Positions 24,901 to 33,579 of a DNA stretch of 64,000 bases are shown one piece after another. The notes below the pieces were generated by a model. That model was not told the DNA's origin and did no database searches. It saw only the letters and a list, made by a program, of their open reading frames with translations. The position numbers were made by a program, and so were the translations under genes. Source of the DNA: Antedon mediterranea (lineage: Eukaryota > Echinodermata > Crinoidea > Comatulida > Antedonidae); contig NC_092675.1 in assembly GCF_964355755.1 (NCBI RefSeq), positions 9,623,312-9,687,311 of the forward strand, written 5' to 3'. Position 1 is the stretch's first letter. Each line of letters begins with the position of its first letter.

Positions 24901-26707
24901 CCTATTGGTCAGCCACCCCAAGCTAAGCCAGTTGGACCCATTTCACTTCCTGAAACACACATTGCAGATGTTGTAGAAAAGTCAAAAGCTCCAGGTTTCA
25001 ATCGAAGCGGTCCTATATCGTCCAATCTCCGTAATGTTACTATACCGGCTTCAATTTTAAGTAATACTATCTCTAAATCAAATGTCGGCATGGCAGCATC
25101 TGCTTTTCGACCACAGCAAAACAGCTTTCCTGTTGCTCCTGCACAAACATCTCAACCATTTCCACCATCCTATTCAGGTCCATCCCAGACCAGTCCTTGT
25201 AGTCCAAGAGATCTTCAAGAACGATCGCAGTTGAATGTAAATGCGCAGCCATTTGTACCGGTAAAGATAACACCATCCATGCAGTCTCCAACACACAGCA
25301 GTGCATCACAGGATGGCTCACCAGGGGCTTCTCCCAGATCAAGCACGGAATCGTCCAGTCCTGTTCTATCAAATGACACAAGTGGTTTATCAGATAGGAA
25401 ACTCAGGCCAATTGGTACTGAACGAAGCCGTCAACAACAACGACGAACACCAACTGGCTTTCCAACTCTGCCGTCGGGTACTGAACTTGGCAACCAACCT
25501 TGTCAGGCAACTGGCATCAGTATCTGGTCATATAAACCTGGTTAGTAAATTACTATAATATGTGAATATAAAAGGCAATCAAGTCTAGAGTGTATTATTC
25601 CAATCATGGTGTGCTAACTAACACAAAACTAAACCTTTACACCTTTACTGCACCAATTGATTGTAGGTTGTCAAATTATCAACATTCACTAATTACATTG
25701 CTTATGTATCATTTACATACAGGTGATGGAGGTAACAGCTGGCTTCATACATCTCCACAATCTGTTGAGGAGAGTCTTCTGGAAAACCACAAGCTGCATA
25801 CCTCTGGTGTGATTGGTAGACGTACTAATGTAGAGGGAGATTTCCACATGAATGCCGCTATGATGGTCAGTCTGATATGATTTTAAAAAAAAGGGATTTT
25901 ACTGTATTCGAATAAACATCCCCCACTTTGAATAAACACCCCTCTCGAGTAAACACCCGCCATAGAACATCATTCAGAATAAACGCCCTGGCGAGTTTAT
26001 TTCCTTGAAAAAAACGCCTCGCCACGGGCATACACACACTAATTGTATTACAACACATTTCTGTTTGTAGTAAAATTTAACAATTGAAATGATCTACAAT
26101 TTACCATTTTGATACAATTTTTACTGTATTATTTTATCACTTCTTGATATATAATTGTGTTGTATTTTTTCATATCTAGAGGGTATTTATTTGATTATGA
26201 ATGTTACCACATACACCCAAAGAAAAAAAATAAACACCTTTTGCTCTAGTTTGGTAATCCATTAAAAGTAAAATGTTACTTTTGTATCATTGTAGACATC
26301 TAATTCTATATTTGGAGGTTGGAGCAGTGGTACTGGTGATGCTTCAGAGAAAAATGTGAGTTATTTGGCAATAAAATGACATTATTTTAAGTGCAGCTAA
26401 TTCTATAATAAACGTATATACAAAAATTATGTATTAAGTTTTTTAATCATTTCTTTTTTAACCAATTTGGTTGAATTTATTTTTATTAGGCCAAAAGTAT
26501 ATATATTTGTTAAATGTCACAAATTCTAAAAAATTTCAATTTCATCATCGCAATCGTATAGGTTGACACTCAACAAGTATATTTATTTGGCTGTTTAGTA
26601 AGCCGTTTATATATATTTTGTTAAAGAAAGGTATTGGTCTGGTAAAATAATCTTAAATGTTTACTTTTATTTGATAGGTGTGGAGTGACTGGTCTAGTAC
26701 AATGTAA
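2671..26707 (+). CDS. MASK / ANKHD1-ANKRD17 orthologue, complete, 30 exons
   Basis: Thirty exons join in frame to 7050 nt (2349 aa plus stop). The order is: N-terminal conserved motif, ankyrin array of about 14 clear repeats (residues ~195-655), long linker with coiled coil, second array of 10 repeats (~1080-1430), Lys/Glu-rich segment, single KH domain (~1690-1755), Ser/Thr/Pro-rich disordered tail. This is the order of human ANKHD1 and ANKRD17 and fly Mask, which are large scaffold/RNA-binding proteins linked to receptor tyrosine kinase and Hippo/Yorkie signalling. The start ATG at 2671 is preceded in frame by TAG at 2659. Introns 2 and 18 use GC donors. Exon coordinates are in the block entries below. 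The first ankyrin repeat of the human protein is barely recognisable here. Confidence 0.96.
3405..3746. mobile_element. MITE with long terminal inverted repeats, copy 1
   Basis: The left end (tgcacttgtcaattgtatga, continuing through the conserved ccactatacgac) recurs in reverse complement at the right end. The TIRs exceed 45 bp. The flanks read tta|tgcac...gtgca|tta, a 3-bp target duplication of the kind made by PIF/Harbinger elements. The interior is rich in gcgtca repeats. It lies in MASK intron 1. Confidence 0.75.
3979..4240. mobile_element. MITE, same family as 3405-3746, copy 2
   Basis: It starts with the same tgcacttgtcaattgtatga end and has the mirrored gtatagtgggtcatac on the right, but the last bases are degraded (cacttgatag). 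It shares the gtgcgtca-rich interior of copy 1 and lies about 230 bp from it in the same intron. Confidence 0.7.
4961..6202. mobile_element. Pogo/Tigger-like TIR element with a nested insertion
   Basis: The left end reads ta|cagtcgactccgcctaagtc; the right end carries gattcgacttaggtgcagtc, its imperfect reverse complement. Several aagtcgaa motifs repeat near both ends. Another TIR element (5289-5796) interrupts it. There is no transposase ORF. It lies in MASK intron 2. Confidence 0.6.
5289..5796. mobile_element. TIR element (tacagtagaacct ends) nested in a larger one
   Basis: The left end tacagtagaacct is mirrored by aggttctactgta at the right end, and cgtacgtaaaa-type motifs sit just inside both ends. 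The terminal design (TA then CAGT) is shared with the element at 13238-13768. It is non-coding and inserted inside the 4961-6202 element. Confidence 0.65.
6296..7696 (+). mobile_element. Non-autonomous Helitron-like element
   Basis: The stretch starts with TC (tctatattataagtg) after an A and ends in CTAG followed by T. The 3' end has the GC-rich hairpin cccgccctggggcggg followed by tataattgctag, the layout expected of a Helitron 3' terminus. The interior has no Rep/helicase ORF but contains repeated modules: ccaatatgacacctattcat occurs near 6794 and 7432, and versions of tttaaactacattt recur. A poly-C run lies at 6489-6503. It is in MASK intron 2. The call rests on the ends alone. Confidence 0.6.
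7697..9422. other. Remainder of MASK intron 2
   Basis: AT-rich intron sequence without a supportable gene. About 7915-8115 contains a stretch related to the MITE at 48474-48671 (shared catgaaaacgaa-type and ttgatgtt motifs). Nothing else stands out. Confidence 0.4.
10062..15726 (+). CDS. MASK exons 5-13: first ankyrin array
   Basis: Exons are 10062-10209, 10425-10658, 11246-11388, 12085-12274, 12912-13103, 13970-14079, 14523-14610, 15055-15182 and 15474-15726. Repeats of about 33 residues alternate between TPLMEAA..GH and TALTLAC..G types, the signature of MASK proteins. Many introns cut at the same place in a repeat, after the first base of a glycine codon, consistent with growth by exon duplication. 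The array ends in exon 13, which continues into a Pro-rich linker with the conserved MVVPPQEPD motif. All junctions are GT-AG and keep frame. Confidence 0.95.
10747..10920. repeat. Tandem repeat, 29 bp x 6
   Basis: Six essentially identical copies of a 29-bp unit starting atgatcctaccagatcacca, followed by a partial copy. It lies in MASK intron 6. The perfect identity between units implies recent expansion and probable length polymorphism. Confidence 0.95.
10965..11203 (-). mobile_element. 5S rRNA-derived SINE, copy 1
   Basis: On the minus strand the element begins with a 5S-rRNA-like head: ggccat, tctcgt, gaagttgagca, gggc..ggtt, tggatgg, gcctggg occur in the order and spacing of animal 5S rRNA (about 11104-11203). 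It continues into a tail shared with the copy at 46470-46713. It lies in MASK intron 6. Confidence 0.7.
11478..11591. mobile_element. Short MITE (aagctctgtctacac ends), copy 1
   Basis: The left end is aagctctgtctacactatca; the right end (acaagtttgatagt) is decayed. Shared internal motifs aaatatggtagtgat and gtgtccatat tie it to copies at 30577-30705 and 46312-46431. It lies in MASK intron 7. Confidence 0.65.
12460..12830. mobile_element. SINE-like repeat with conserved central domain
   Basis: The motif cttaaaatggaggtccagtg followed by gctcatgtgcac, aatccagtcctttcggaaga and gtaggagg resembles the conserved core found in several animal SINE families (consensus style gacgttaaa..ggaggtcc). The element at 45040-45420 has a related core. 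Ends are not defined. It lies in MASK intron 8. Confidence 0.4.
13238..13768. mobile_element. Pogo-like MITE (tacagttgaacc ends)
   Basis: The left end is tacagttgaacctctcgtaa and the right end reads gaaggttcaactgta, its mirror. Multiple tggccgctta/taagcggcca motifs occur just inside both ends. It has no ORF, probable TA target duplications, and lies in MASK intron 9. Confidence 0.75.
14735..14965. repeat. Dispersed repeat, copy 1
   Basis: About 230 bp with clear similarity to 47300-47560, including shared cccttaaaatgg and ttcagtagttaggtagttta. No TIR or ORF was recognised. It lies in MASK intron 11. Confidence 0.6.
15987..17323 (+). CDS. MASK exons 14-15: linker with coiled coil
   Basis: Exons are 15987-16883 (897 nt) and 17000-17323. 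Exon 14 is mostly low-conservation sequence. It contains a Glu/Gln/Leu-rich helix around residues 780-860 (EKQQIIAELQKVERELQE), matching the coiled-coil position in ANKHD1, followed by acidic, probably disordered sequence. Exon 15 ends with the conserved EIDARTESNHDTALTIAC that opens the second ankyrin array. Confidence 0.92.
17512..19605 (+). CDS. MASK exons 16-20: second ankyrin array
   Basis: Exons are 17512-17657, 18226-18368, 18657-18870, 19013-19250 and 19505-19605. Together with the end of exon 15 and start of exon 21 they encode ten ankyrin repeats, very close to human ANKHD1 (for example RGANKEHRNVSDYTPLSLAA). Intron 18 has a GC donor (aaag|gcaagt at 18871); it joins AK to TGLTPLMEAA exactly as in the human protein. 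No GT donor nearby gives a correct frame. Confidence 0.95.
17681..18109. mobile_element. TIR element (cccttttcacatct ends) with internal 97-bp duplication
   Basis: The left end acccttttcacatct is mirrored by gcaggtgtgaaatgggt. Inside, a 97-bp unit starting cataaat is tandemly duplicated (17697-17890). The right part shares tgctatgatt-like and gtcagttta sequence with the copy at 63483-63987. It begins only about 24 bp after the exon 16 donor of MASK. Confidence 0.7.
19847..22053 (+). CDS. MASK exons 21-24: end of ankyrins and charged segment
   Basis: Exons are 19847-19942, 20694-20810, 20962-21115 and 21723-22053. They encode the last ankyrin repeat (KGHVKVVKWMVKHVNQFPSD), then the conserved helix ELLKKCHQCMEIIVTAKD, then a Lys/Glu-rich stretch. 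Next comes the invariant PIEPPSATTTTTIG motif and a basic, probably disordered region. Intron 21 carries a 22-bp minisatellite. Confidence 0.93.
20082..20447. repeat. Minisatellite, 22 bp x about 16
   Basis: An imperfect tandem array of ttgtggcttggtgggagtgg plus two bases lies in MASK intron 21. It creates long open frames on both strands made of Trp/Gly/Ser or Pro/His/Ser/Thr repeats. These follow from the unit and are not genes. Confidence 0.93.
21340..21486. mobile_element. Short hairpin MITE
   Basis: Left aaggcaatctaacaacagga and right tcctgttgttagactgcctt are reverse complements with one mismatch. The element is about 147 bp with no ORF and lies in MASK intron 23. Confidence 0.65.
22266..22781. 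mobile_element. MITE with tttaaagatgtattgtccct ends
   Basis: Both ends carry tttaaagatgtattgtccct in inverted orientation, enclosing about 516 bp of non-coding DNA in MASK intron 24. A diverged fragment with the same left end (cttaaagatgtattgtcc) lies near 58690 in the PIK3AP1 intron. Confidence 0.75.
22887..25540 (+). CDS. MASK exons 25-27: KH domain and Ser/Pro-rich tail
   Basis: Exons are 22887-23054, 23451-23597 and 23937-25540 (1604 nt). Exon 25 ends in the conserved SPKRGQRRDDGWMEVVRR. Exon 26 holds the type I KH domain with the GXXG loop GRGG in VIGRGGCNINAIREVTG. The last KH helix lies in exon 27 (ADSTRHAHQLINALIKDP). The rest of exon 27 is a Ser/Thr/Pro/Gln-rich disordered tail ending near GISIWSYKPG, equivalent to the GIWSFG motif of human ANKHD1. 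Confidence 0.95.
23176..23255 (-). pseudogene. tRNA-like sequence (tRNA pseudogene or SINE head)
   Basis: Read on the minus strand, it has an A-box-like gctaagtggtctagagg and a B-box-like ggttcgagttac separated by a plausible anticodon-arm interval. Stems are only partly complementary, so a functional tRNA is unlikely. It lies in MASK intron 25. Confidence 0.4.
25723..26707 (+). CDS. MASK exons 28-30: C-terminus
   Basis: Exons are 25723-25865, 26296-26355 and 26678-26707, and the stop codon TAA is at 26705-26707. They encode a weakly conserved Ser/Asn/Gly-rich end containing SIFGGWSSGTGD and finishing in WSDWSSTM. Splice sites are strong and frame is kept. The short last exons are supported mainly by phase agreement and their clean acceptors. 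Confidence 0.8.
25895..26246 (-). mobile_element. MITE of the 'tttattcaaataaac' family, intronic copy
   Basis: Many gaataaaca(c/t)cc motifs sit near the left side, followed by aatgatctacaatttacc and an aacacatttctgtttgtagt segment. These are shared, in opposite orientation, with the full copy at 54646-55053. It lies in MASK intron 28. Confidence 0.6.
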
Positions 26708-28064
26708 CCAAGATGATGTTGTTCTGTTATTACAAAGCTAGCATTTCATTTGACCTTTAGCTTATATAAAATATAGATGATAAAGAATGCAAATGTATAC
26801 CCATGGAACTCCTTAATGTAATGTTTCTATATTGGTTGGTACTCTTTTGGCATCCTTATCGTTGGTTATTTGTTCAAATGTGGTGATCAAATCTTTAAGT
26901 TGCTTACCAAAAAAAAAAACCTGGTTGGTGTTTACATTATGTCCTGCTTTGATTATCTTGGTGTACTACTAAATTGTTTAAATCATTTATCGATCCAAAG
27001 AAAAGTAAATCATTTAAGGATCTGGAAAGCAGTTAAAATTTATGTTTACTATCATGTAAAGATAATTGTGGTGGAGTTTACTATTCAAGTATTTCTATTA
27101 TATGCCTCCTTACCACACAATGTGGTAGTGAATTATATTATGTATTCTTAACATGGTATTGTATACAGTTTTCCCTTCAGTTATAACAAGGAGCTAACTA
27201 AAAAGATGTGCTTTGAAAAAACAAGAAATTTAATTGTTAATTTAATCTTAAAATCTTATTTACTATTGATCATGGTAAAAAGAATCTGTAAAAAACAAAC
27301 AAAACTTATCATCCATAGTAACTGCCATGCTATTAAATGGTTAACCCTTTGCAAATACTTCTTGTTTTTAATTCGAGAAAGGTTGATTTGCTGTAGAAAA
27401 ATTATTTGAAAGTAGATATTTTAGGAAGCACATTTCGGAAATTATGCTAGAGTTTTGTTAATAATTGAAATTGTTCAGGTTTCATATTTTGCATTGCAAA
27501 ATAGGCTGACTATGAGATACAATGTTTTTTTTTAAATTATTATCATGAAATATGTAAAACAGTTTTATTTATCGTTATCATATTTTAAAATTAACTCTTA
27601 AAACATTTGTCATTAAGTTAATGTTGTGATAGATGCGAGAGAAAAATGAATCAACCATGCTTTATGTATGTTGTGCAACCATAATGTTAAATGTTTATTA
27701 ATAATCCAAATTTAATGTACATCAGTGTATGTTGATAGAAGCTCTTATAGATTTTCTCTCCCAATTAAATCTATACACATTATTTAGCCAAGAAAAGAAT
27801 TAAAAGGCTTCTGACTGGGAACCAGTAAAAAACGTTGAATAATTTAAACTCCCTTTGTCCAAATCTTTTAATTTGATACAGTAATGTATATTATTCATGA
27901 CTTTATTATTGGAGACCTATGTATAACATGCATTCTGATAATGTCTATGTTCCATTATAATGGGTGTACTGTATTTGTTAGACTTCATGATTATTAAACT
28001 CAAGTTATGCCACTGAATTTTGTGTTCCTTTTCTCTATATTGCAATTGAATTAAAAATGTGTAT
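26708..28064 (+). other. Probable MASK 3' UTR and downstream sequence
   Basis: AT-rich non-coding sequence follows the MASK stop codon. Possible poly(A) signals (attaaa near 27994) occur before the repeat that starts at about 28065. Short open frames (26870-27409) have no recognisable content. The 3' end cannot be fixed from sequence alone. Confidence 0.4.
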
Positions 28065-29738
28065 TACCATATTTAGTCAAATAAACAGATTGTTCAGGAA
28101 GGTTTTTAGAGGGGGGCATTTATTCGAGGGAGGAGTTTATTCGGGGAGGCGTATATTTTTAGGTAATCATTTAGAATAAAATGATCACCTATTGTTATTG
28201 TATGAAATCTTTATTCTTATGATTCTTTATTTCTCTCTGTACAGATTTTGTGTAACAAATATCTCAAAAAGTTTAATGTCAATGATTACTAAAAGTTCAC
28301 AAAGTCTTTCAAATACTTTAACTTAGTTCTAATAAGCTTTCCAGAGTGATCCCTCATCCGTGACGTCATTTATACGCCATTTTGTGAAATCACATTGTAA
28401 ATCATATCTTCATAATTCCTTATCACATATTAATGAAATTCACTACACGGAAACTTCAGGTCAAGGGTAAAAATATTAGCAAATAAAAACGCACGCGCAC
28501 GTAGGATCATGCACATGAAATCGTGCGTTAAAAATTTAAAAAGCTTGAAATTAGAGCAAAAAACTACTGCACAAAAAAATATTTTGCGCGCGCAATACTT
28601 AAAAAGCGTAACAAATACGATTTTTTGTACAAATCGCATTCTACTCACCATCCTTAGTACATTCACCAAATTTGAGTCAGTTCCGACTTAAAATAACGCT
28701 ATACGAGCACGTTAAAAATGAAAAAATGCGCAAATTAATTGCATCAAAGTGCTGAAAAATAAGGCATTTTTAAAATGAAAATAATTCTTCAGAATGCACG
28801 ATGACCCCAATTTTTTTAACTTATTCTGGAAACCATTGAGTTGTAGATATGAATTCATGTACACATTTTACGTACAAAATGTTGTGACGTCATCAAATGG
28901 CCACTTGAATTTAAAATTAAGTTTGTTTTCTCTTTCGTCATATTTTATCACATTCAATAGAACGCATCTCTGTTATTTTGTACCCGATTTTCGCTCAAAT
29001 TTTAGTATGTGATCATGACTAGCTACTATTTTATTTTGATGACGTCACCACGCGTAAAAACTTGAATAATGTAGGTAATGTAATTAGAATTGAAGGTTAC
29101 CTTGATGATTGTAATTTATTATGAAAGCTAATGAAATGTAGATATGAATTCATATAAAAATCAAGCCTATCGGATGTTGTGACGTTAACATATGGCCAGT
29201 TGAAGTTAAAAAGTATTTTTTTCATCTTTTTCGTCACAGTTATACAAATTTCAAAGAGTGCGCACAGCGCTTCTACGTGCCAAATTCAATTCCAATTCTT
29301 ATATTTATTTGCTCAATTCATTATTTTTCGAAATAGGCACAACTCAGCACTATAAGCGTATAATAGGATGGCATACATCAACATTTTCTGATCGTATGTT
29401 AACGTACGTGCATGTAAAAAAAAATTAATTTCAGTAAAATGATAAAAATGATCACCTATAATTCGTCAAAGTGACAAATTAAATTCTAGTTTGGTTTTAA
29501 TATGGTAACATGTATAATCAAATAAAAAAACACAATTCGTATCAAGAAGTGATAACATACAGTAAAAATGGTATCAAAATGCTTGGCAAATTGTAGATCA
29601 TGTCAATCAATGAATTCTACTAAAAATAGAAATGTGTTGTAATCCAATATTGTGGCAGGCTGTTTCTTCGAGGAAATAAATAACGGCCGGCCGTTGGGAA
29701 TTTATTCGAGGAGGGAGGGAGTTTATTTGAATATATGC
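28065..29738. mobile_element. 'tttattcaaataaac' MITE split by a nested element
   Basis: The left part (28065-28160; taccatatttagtcaaataa, then gttcaggaaggtttttagag) and the right part (about 29496-29738; ttgtagatcatgtcaatcaa up to gtttatttgaatat) together match the uninterrupted copy at 54646-55053. The 1.33-kb element at 28161-29495 sits between them. The order shows that the 1.33-kb element inserted later. Confidence 0.65.
28161..29495 (+). mobile_element. 1.33-kb inverted-end repeat, left copy
   Basis: The repeat starts aggtaatcatttagaataaa and ends in aaaaatgatcacctataatt plus a small hairpin (attcgtca/tgac). The termini are roughly inverted (aggtaatcattt / aaatgatcacct). A second, diverged copy lies in opposite orientation at 33580-35064. 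It has no ORF with recognisable coding content and contains several cgtgacgtcat and tgacgtcatca motifs. Confidence 0.7.
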
Positions 29739-29852
29739 AGTGTGCTTATTTTGAAGGAACAAACCAACTAGAAAAATGATTTGTATACTGCAAAATGTTT
29801 AAAAAAAAGTTACAGTAATTTCATACTTGTTTAAATGTTGAATGATGGTGCA

Positions 29853-30236
29853 AAAAGGTTATAGGCTACACAGCAAGAATGACCAATACAAGCACAACTC
29901 AAAAGGTTATAGGCTACGCAGCAAGAATGACCAATACAAGCACAACTCAAAAGGTTATAGGCTACACAGCAAGAATGACCAATACAAGCACAACTCAAAA
30001 GGTTATAGGCTACGCAGCAAGAATGACCAATACAAGCACAACTCAAAAGGTTATAGGCTACGCAGCAAGAATGACCAATACAAGCACAACTCAAAAGGTT
30101 ATAGGCTACGCAGCAAGAATGACCAATACAAGCACAACTCAAAAGGTTATAGGCTACGCAGCAAGAATGACCAATACAAGCACAACTCAAAAGGTTATAG
30201 GCTACGCAGCAAGAATGACCAATACAAGCACAACTC
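29853..30236. repeat. Satellite array, 48 bp x 8
   Basis: Eight nearly identical 48-bp units start aaaaggttataggctac(a/g)ca; units differ mainly by one A/G change. Because 48 is a multiple of three and the unit lacks stops in several frames, long repetitive ORFs appear on both strands. They have no start context or neighbours that would support a gene. Confidence 0.95.
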
Positions 30237-30576
30237 TAACAAAATCTTATCTCATCAATTACTGGATTATTTTCCAATACAAATACAGTACTTTGTTGCA
30301 TCAACCTTGCTCAGTCTAAAACACAGAAAGGTATAATGGCGGACTGGTATTATATACCACTCCATTTATAGTATTTTATTACTTTTTTATATCCAAATGC
30401 CATATTTGGATGCTTAAATTAAAGTGAAATTTGTTAAAATGAGGAAGTGAGGTCTTGCACACTTTCCCATATGCCTATTGAAACAACTTCTAACCTCATT
30501 TCTATCCCCAAAAAATATACCCGTTGGCCAACTAACCCCATTTTAATTTATATTGTCAAAAAAGACGTTCATTGTT

Positions 30577-30705
30577 AAGCTGTCTACACTATCAAACTAA
30601 ATTGACAAAGTGCGATGTGCCCAAATATGGTAGTGATTTGATGTCATTGTGTCCATGGGCACATCAAATTTTTACATCAAGTTTTATAGTGTAGACAGAG
30701 CTTAA
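30577..30705. mobile_element. Short MITE (aagctctgtctacac ends), copy 2
   Basis: Left taagctgtctacactatcaa and right tatagtgtagacagagctta are inverted repeats, flanked by ttaa-like sequence. Internal aaatatggtagtgat and gtgtccat are shared with the other two copies. It is the best-preserved copy here. Confidence 0.75.
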
Positions 30706-31320
30706 TACCCTAATAGGTAATTCATTGTGTGTGTAAATATTTAATAAACAAAATTAACCACTTGTATACAATCAAAGCATTTACTAACAAATGAAAATGT
30801 GCTACTTAAATTACAGTACATATGATTGGCAAATAAACATTCATAAAGTGTAAACAAATACTGAGTATCTCAAATAGCTAGTAACACATTTCAGTGCTAG
30901 CTGTTCTTCATTACTTTAAATGGTATGGAAAAAAAACCCCTTAAATATGAGATTGAATTTTTCTTTGTACAGTATGCTAAAGCTAATTTCATTAACTAAA
31001 TAAATGTTAGAAAAAGTTAAAAAGGAAAATATTATAATGTAATTGAATATCTGATTTAAAGTTAATTTTAAAAGCTTTAAGAAAATGTATGATATGTCTT
31101 ATATGCGATATGATATGAATTATAGTACAGTAGAATGCTTCACATTTACACAATGTCCATTTTAATCAAACTTAGCTCACTGATACAATATAAAATCAGT
31201 AGTGGTCATTAACAACCTTTACACAGTTCAATATGATCTAAAGTTCTTTTTTAAAAGCATCAAGAAAAACTGTGATCAACTTTTTGTTTTAGTTCTATAT
31301 ATAATTGAGTTTATTATTAT

Positions 31321-32697
31321 TTAATCTACAATTTTTCCTTCCATGACATCAGCTATATAATTAAACTCGCATTTTCTTAATGTGCTTATAAGTACTTCTC
31401 TGGTTGCATTGCTAGAATTTCTCTGTTGCCATATTTTTAATGACTCCCTGGATTGTTCCATTAGATCGTATGGATGCTTAACCATAATGGAATCGATATC
31501 GGCTTCTACAAGTTTAAGTCGACGTGCGTATTGTCGCCAGTTTTTACCAATGTGCCGCACAATGATGTCAAATTCATCCGATAAATCTTAAAACAAAATA
31601 CACAGTACTTTAATAATACATTGCTGTTAGTACAGTAAACCCCGATAAGAAGTCACCTTTGGAACCAAACAGTTTTCCCTAAAGAGGTGTGTGCCGTAGT
31701 GTTGAAATTAACCATGAAGGTAACATATTATTCCATAATTAATACCACTCATTTGTGTCCCCTTAATAGGGATGTCCCAATCCATTTTTAGGTTGGTCGT
31801 AGTGTTAAAACATAATACTGAATCTACTGTGTCTTACTCCTATTCAGGGGACACCTGATATTAAAACGTCACTGTTAAATGGTATTAGTCACCCATAAAC
31901 AGTTTAGAATGAGAATGACTTTTTATAGGGTTGATTACTTACCATGAATGTTTTGTTGCCCACTACTGAAAGGTTCTGAAAAAAAAATAAAGTCAACAAT
32001 TAAACCAGTTTTCTAAAACTACAATTAATTTTTTTAAAGTTCTTCAATGAAATATTTAACTTTTGAAAAATATTTGTTACGTACAGTAAAATTAATAATT
32101 TATCATCGCATAACTTGTTTACAGTACTGTACCTGATTTTGAATTGTATTTTTGTTCATACTTGTCCACATGTTGACAGAGGTCTAATCTACTGATTTGC
32201 TTCATAAGGTCCTTCAATGTACTTGTTTCATTTTTATCAAGCAGGAGTGCTTGTTCCAGGCCTGTAAACACATCCCGACAGCTTGTCATCTTTCCCCTTT
32301 TGTCCTTTGTAAATCCAGAGTAATTACGACAGAGAAATTTAATGCTTTCCAATTCACTATCTTCCAATGCGCCGTTTATTTTTAATAGTAGACGGTCATA
32401 GTCAGATTGTTGGTTTGATTCTGTCAAAGCCCATTTTTTCTCATAATCGGCAAGTATTCCTGCTTCCGACAATCTTCCAAGTGTTTTCATCATTTCTATC
32501 AACGACTTAACATTATCTTCGCCAACAATGTTTTTTTGTTCCAACTCTTCGATAAGTTCTAGCGGATTACTGATGATTTCTAAAGTAGTTTTTCGAATAT
32601 TATCCCCACACAGGATTTTCCAACTTCTAAAATCACTACCACTGATTCCTCCAAGTGACTGTAATGCTTTGGTGTAAGCACTGCTTTTCGAAGTCAT
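31321..32697 (-). CDS. FADD-like adaptor with tandem death effector domains
   Basis: Three exons on the minus strand: 32697-32133, a 33-nt exon at about 31976-31944, and 31586-31321. They join in frame to 287 aa. Residues 7-87 and 98-184 are two death effector domains. DED2 has the FADD/caspase-8 style SELESIKFLC and the canonical RLDL (170-173) of the RxDL motif. In DED1 that position is RLSE (75-78). Residues ~200-285 are a death domain very close to FADD (IGKNWRQYARRLKLVEADID, RESLKIWQQ, NATREVLISTLRKC). FADD links death receptors to caspase-8 by DD-DD and DED-DED contacts in the cytosol; vertebrate FADD has one DED. An acceptor-like tttaatttttag just upstream of the ATG suggests a 5' UTR intron. 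Poly(A)-signal-like aataaa follows the stop. Confidence 0.88.
31632..31840. repeat. Decayed pogo-like MITE fragment
   Basis: In intron 2 of the FADD-like gene, tacagtaaaccccgataaga begins a stretch that resembles the tacagt-ended elements at 5289 and 13238. A mirrored end (near tgaatctactgtg) is poorly preserved. Presumed relic. Confidence 0.3.
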
Positions 32698-33579
32698 GAC
32701 AATTTTTCTAAAAATTAAAAATAACAGTGAATCTTATTGAAACTATACTAGGATGATGACTCATTTAGCGAAGCCAGAGTGAAATTAGAATTTCATATTT
32801 CACCAAATGAAATTATTTGTACCATTATACGTATGTAAAAACATTCATTTGTTTTGTTAACAACAGTAAATTCTTGTCATATTGCAATTTTGTAAAGGAG
32901 AGATAGTGTCATTCACGTTGCTGCTTCCGATCGCAGCGCAGAACGGACGGAGCTGTGTGACCCACAATAGTTCAATCAAATGACAAGAATCTATTTTTAG
33001 GCTAGGTAAGTGATATATAAGGGTCATTCTTCAGTGTCTAAAATCGTGTCCCGATACTTTGGTGGGGTAGTGGGATAAAATAAAAATTCTTGACTTAAAT
33101 CATAATCAACATTATTCTAAATATAATTAATTACATAAACCAAAGATAATAACATTGATATTGTTAATTTTTCAGGCAACTTAACCCCCTAAAACACCAT
33201 GTTCCGATTGTACAGCTTCAATTTTATGATCGCCGTATATATTTGATAACAGGACTTTTGTTATCGAAAATATTGTAAAAAGTTAATTAATCATGATTTC
33301 ATGCGATTAAATTCTTTGAAATACATCTCTACATATATTAAATCTCAAAACTTTAAAGTTTTTGTTTGGAAAAAGCTTGTGCCGTCTACAGTTTAATGAA
33401 CGGGGGGGGGGGGGGGAATTGATTGTGCAATGTAAACATGCGAAGATATTGAAATAAAACTAGCCGCGCATCATTTGAAATAGAAGAGAAAAAATTCAAC
33501 AAAACTATGTTTTAGAAAAATTACAGTTGCGTACCTTAATTGAATGTCATATCCAAACGGTATAGAACTCATTAAATAA
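32698..33579. other. Upstream region of the FADD-like gene
   Basis: This gene-free stretch should contain its promoter or 5' UTR exon. A somewhat G+C-richer segment lies near 32920-32970. A run of about 16 G bases lies near 33402-33417. No core promoter motif can be assigned with confidence. Confidence 0.35.

Noticed and set aside
29831-30336. Long repetitive ORFs on both strands over the 48-bp array
   Set aside because: They arise because the unit is a multiple of three without stops; several frames and both strands are open, with no family similarity.
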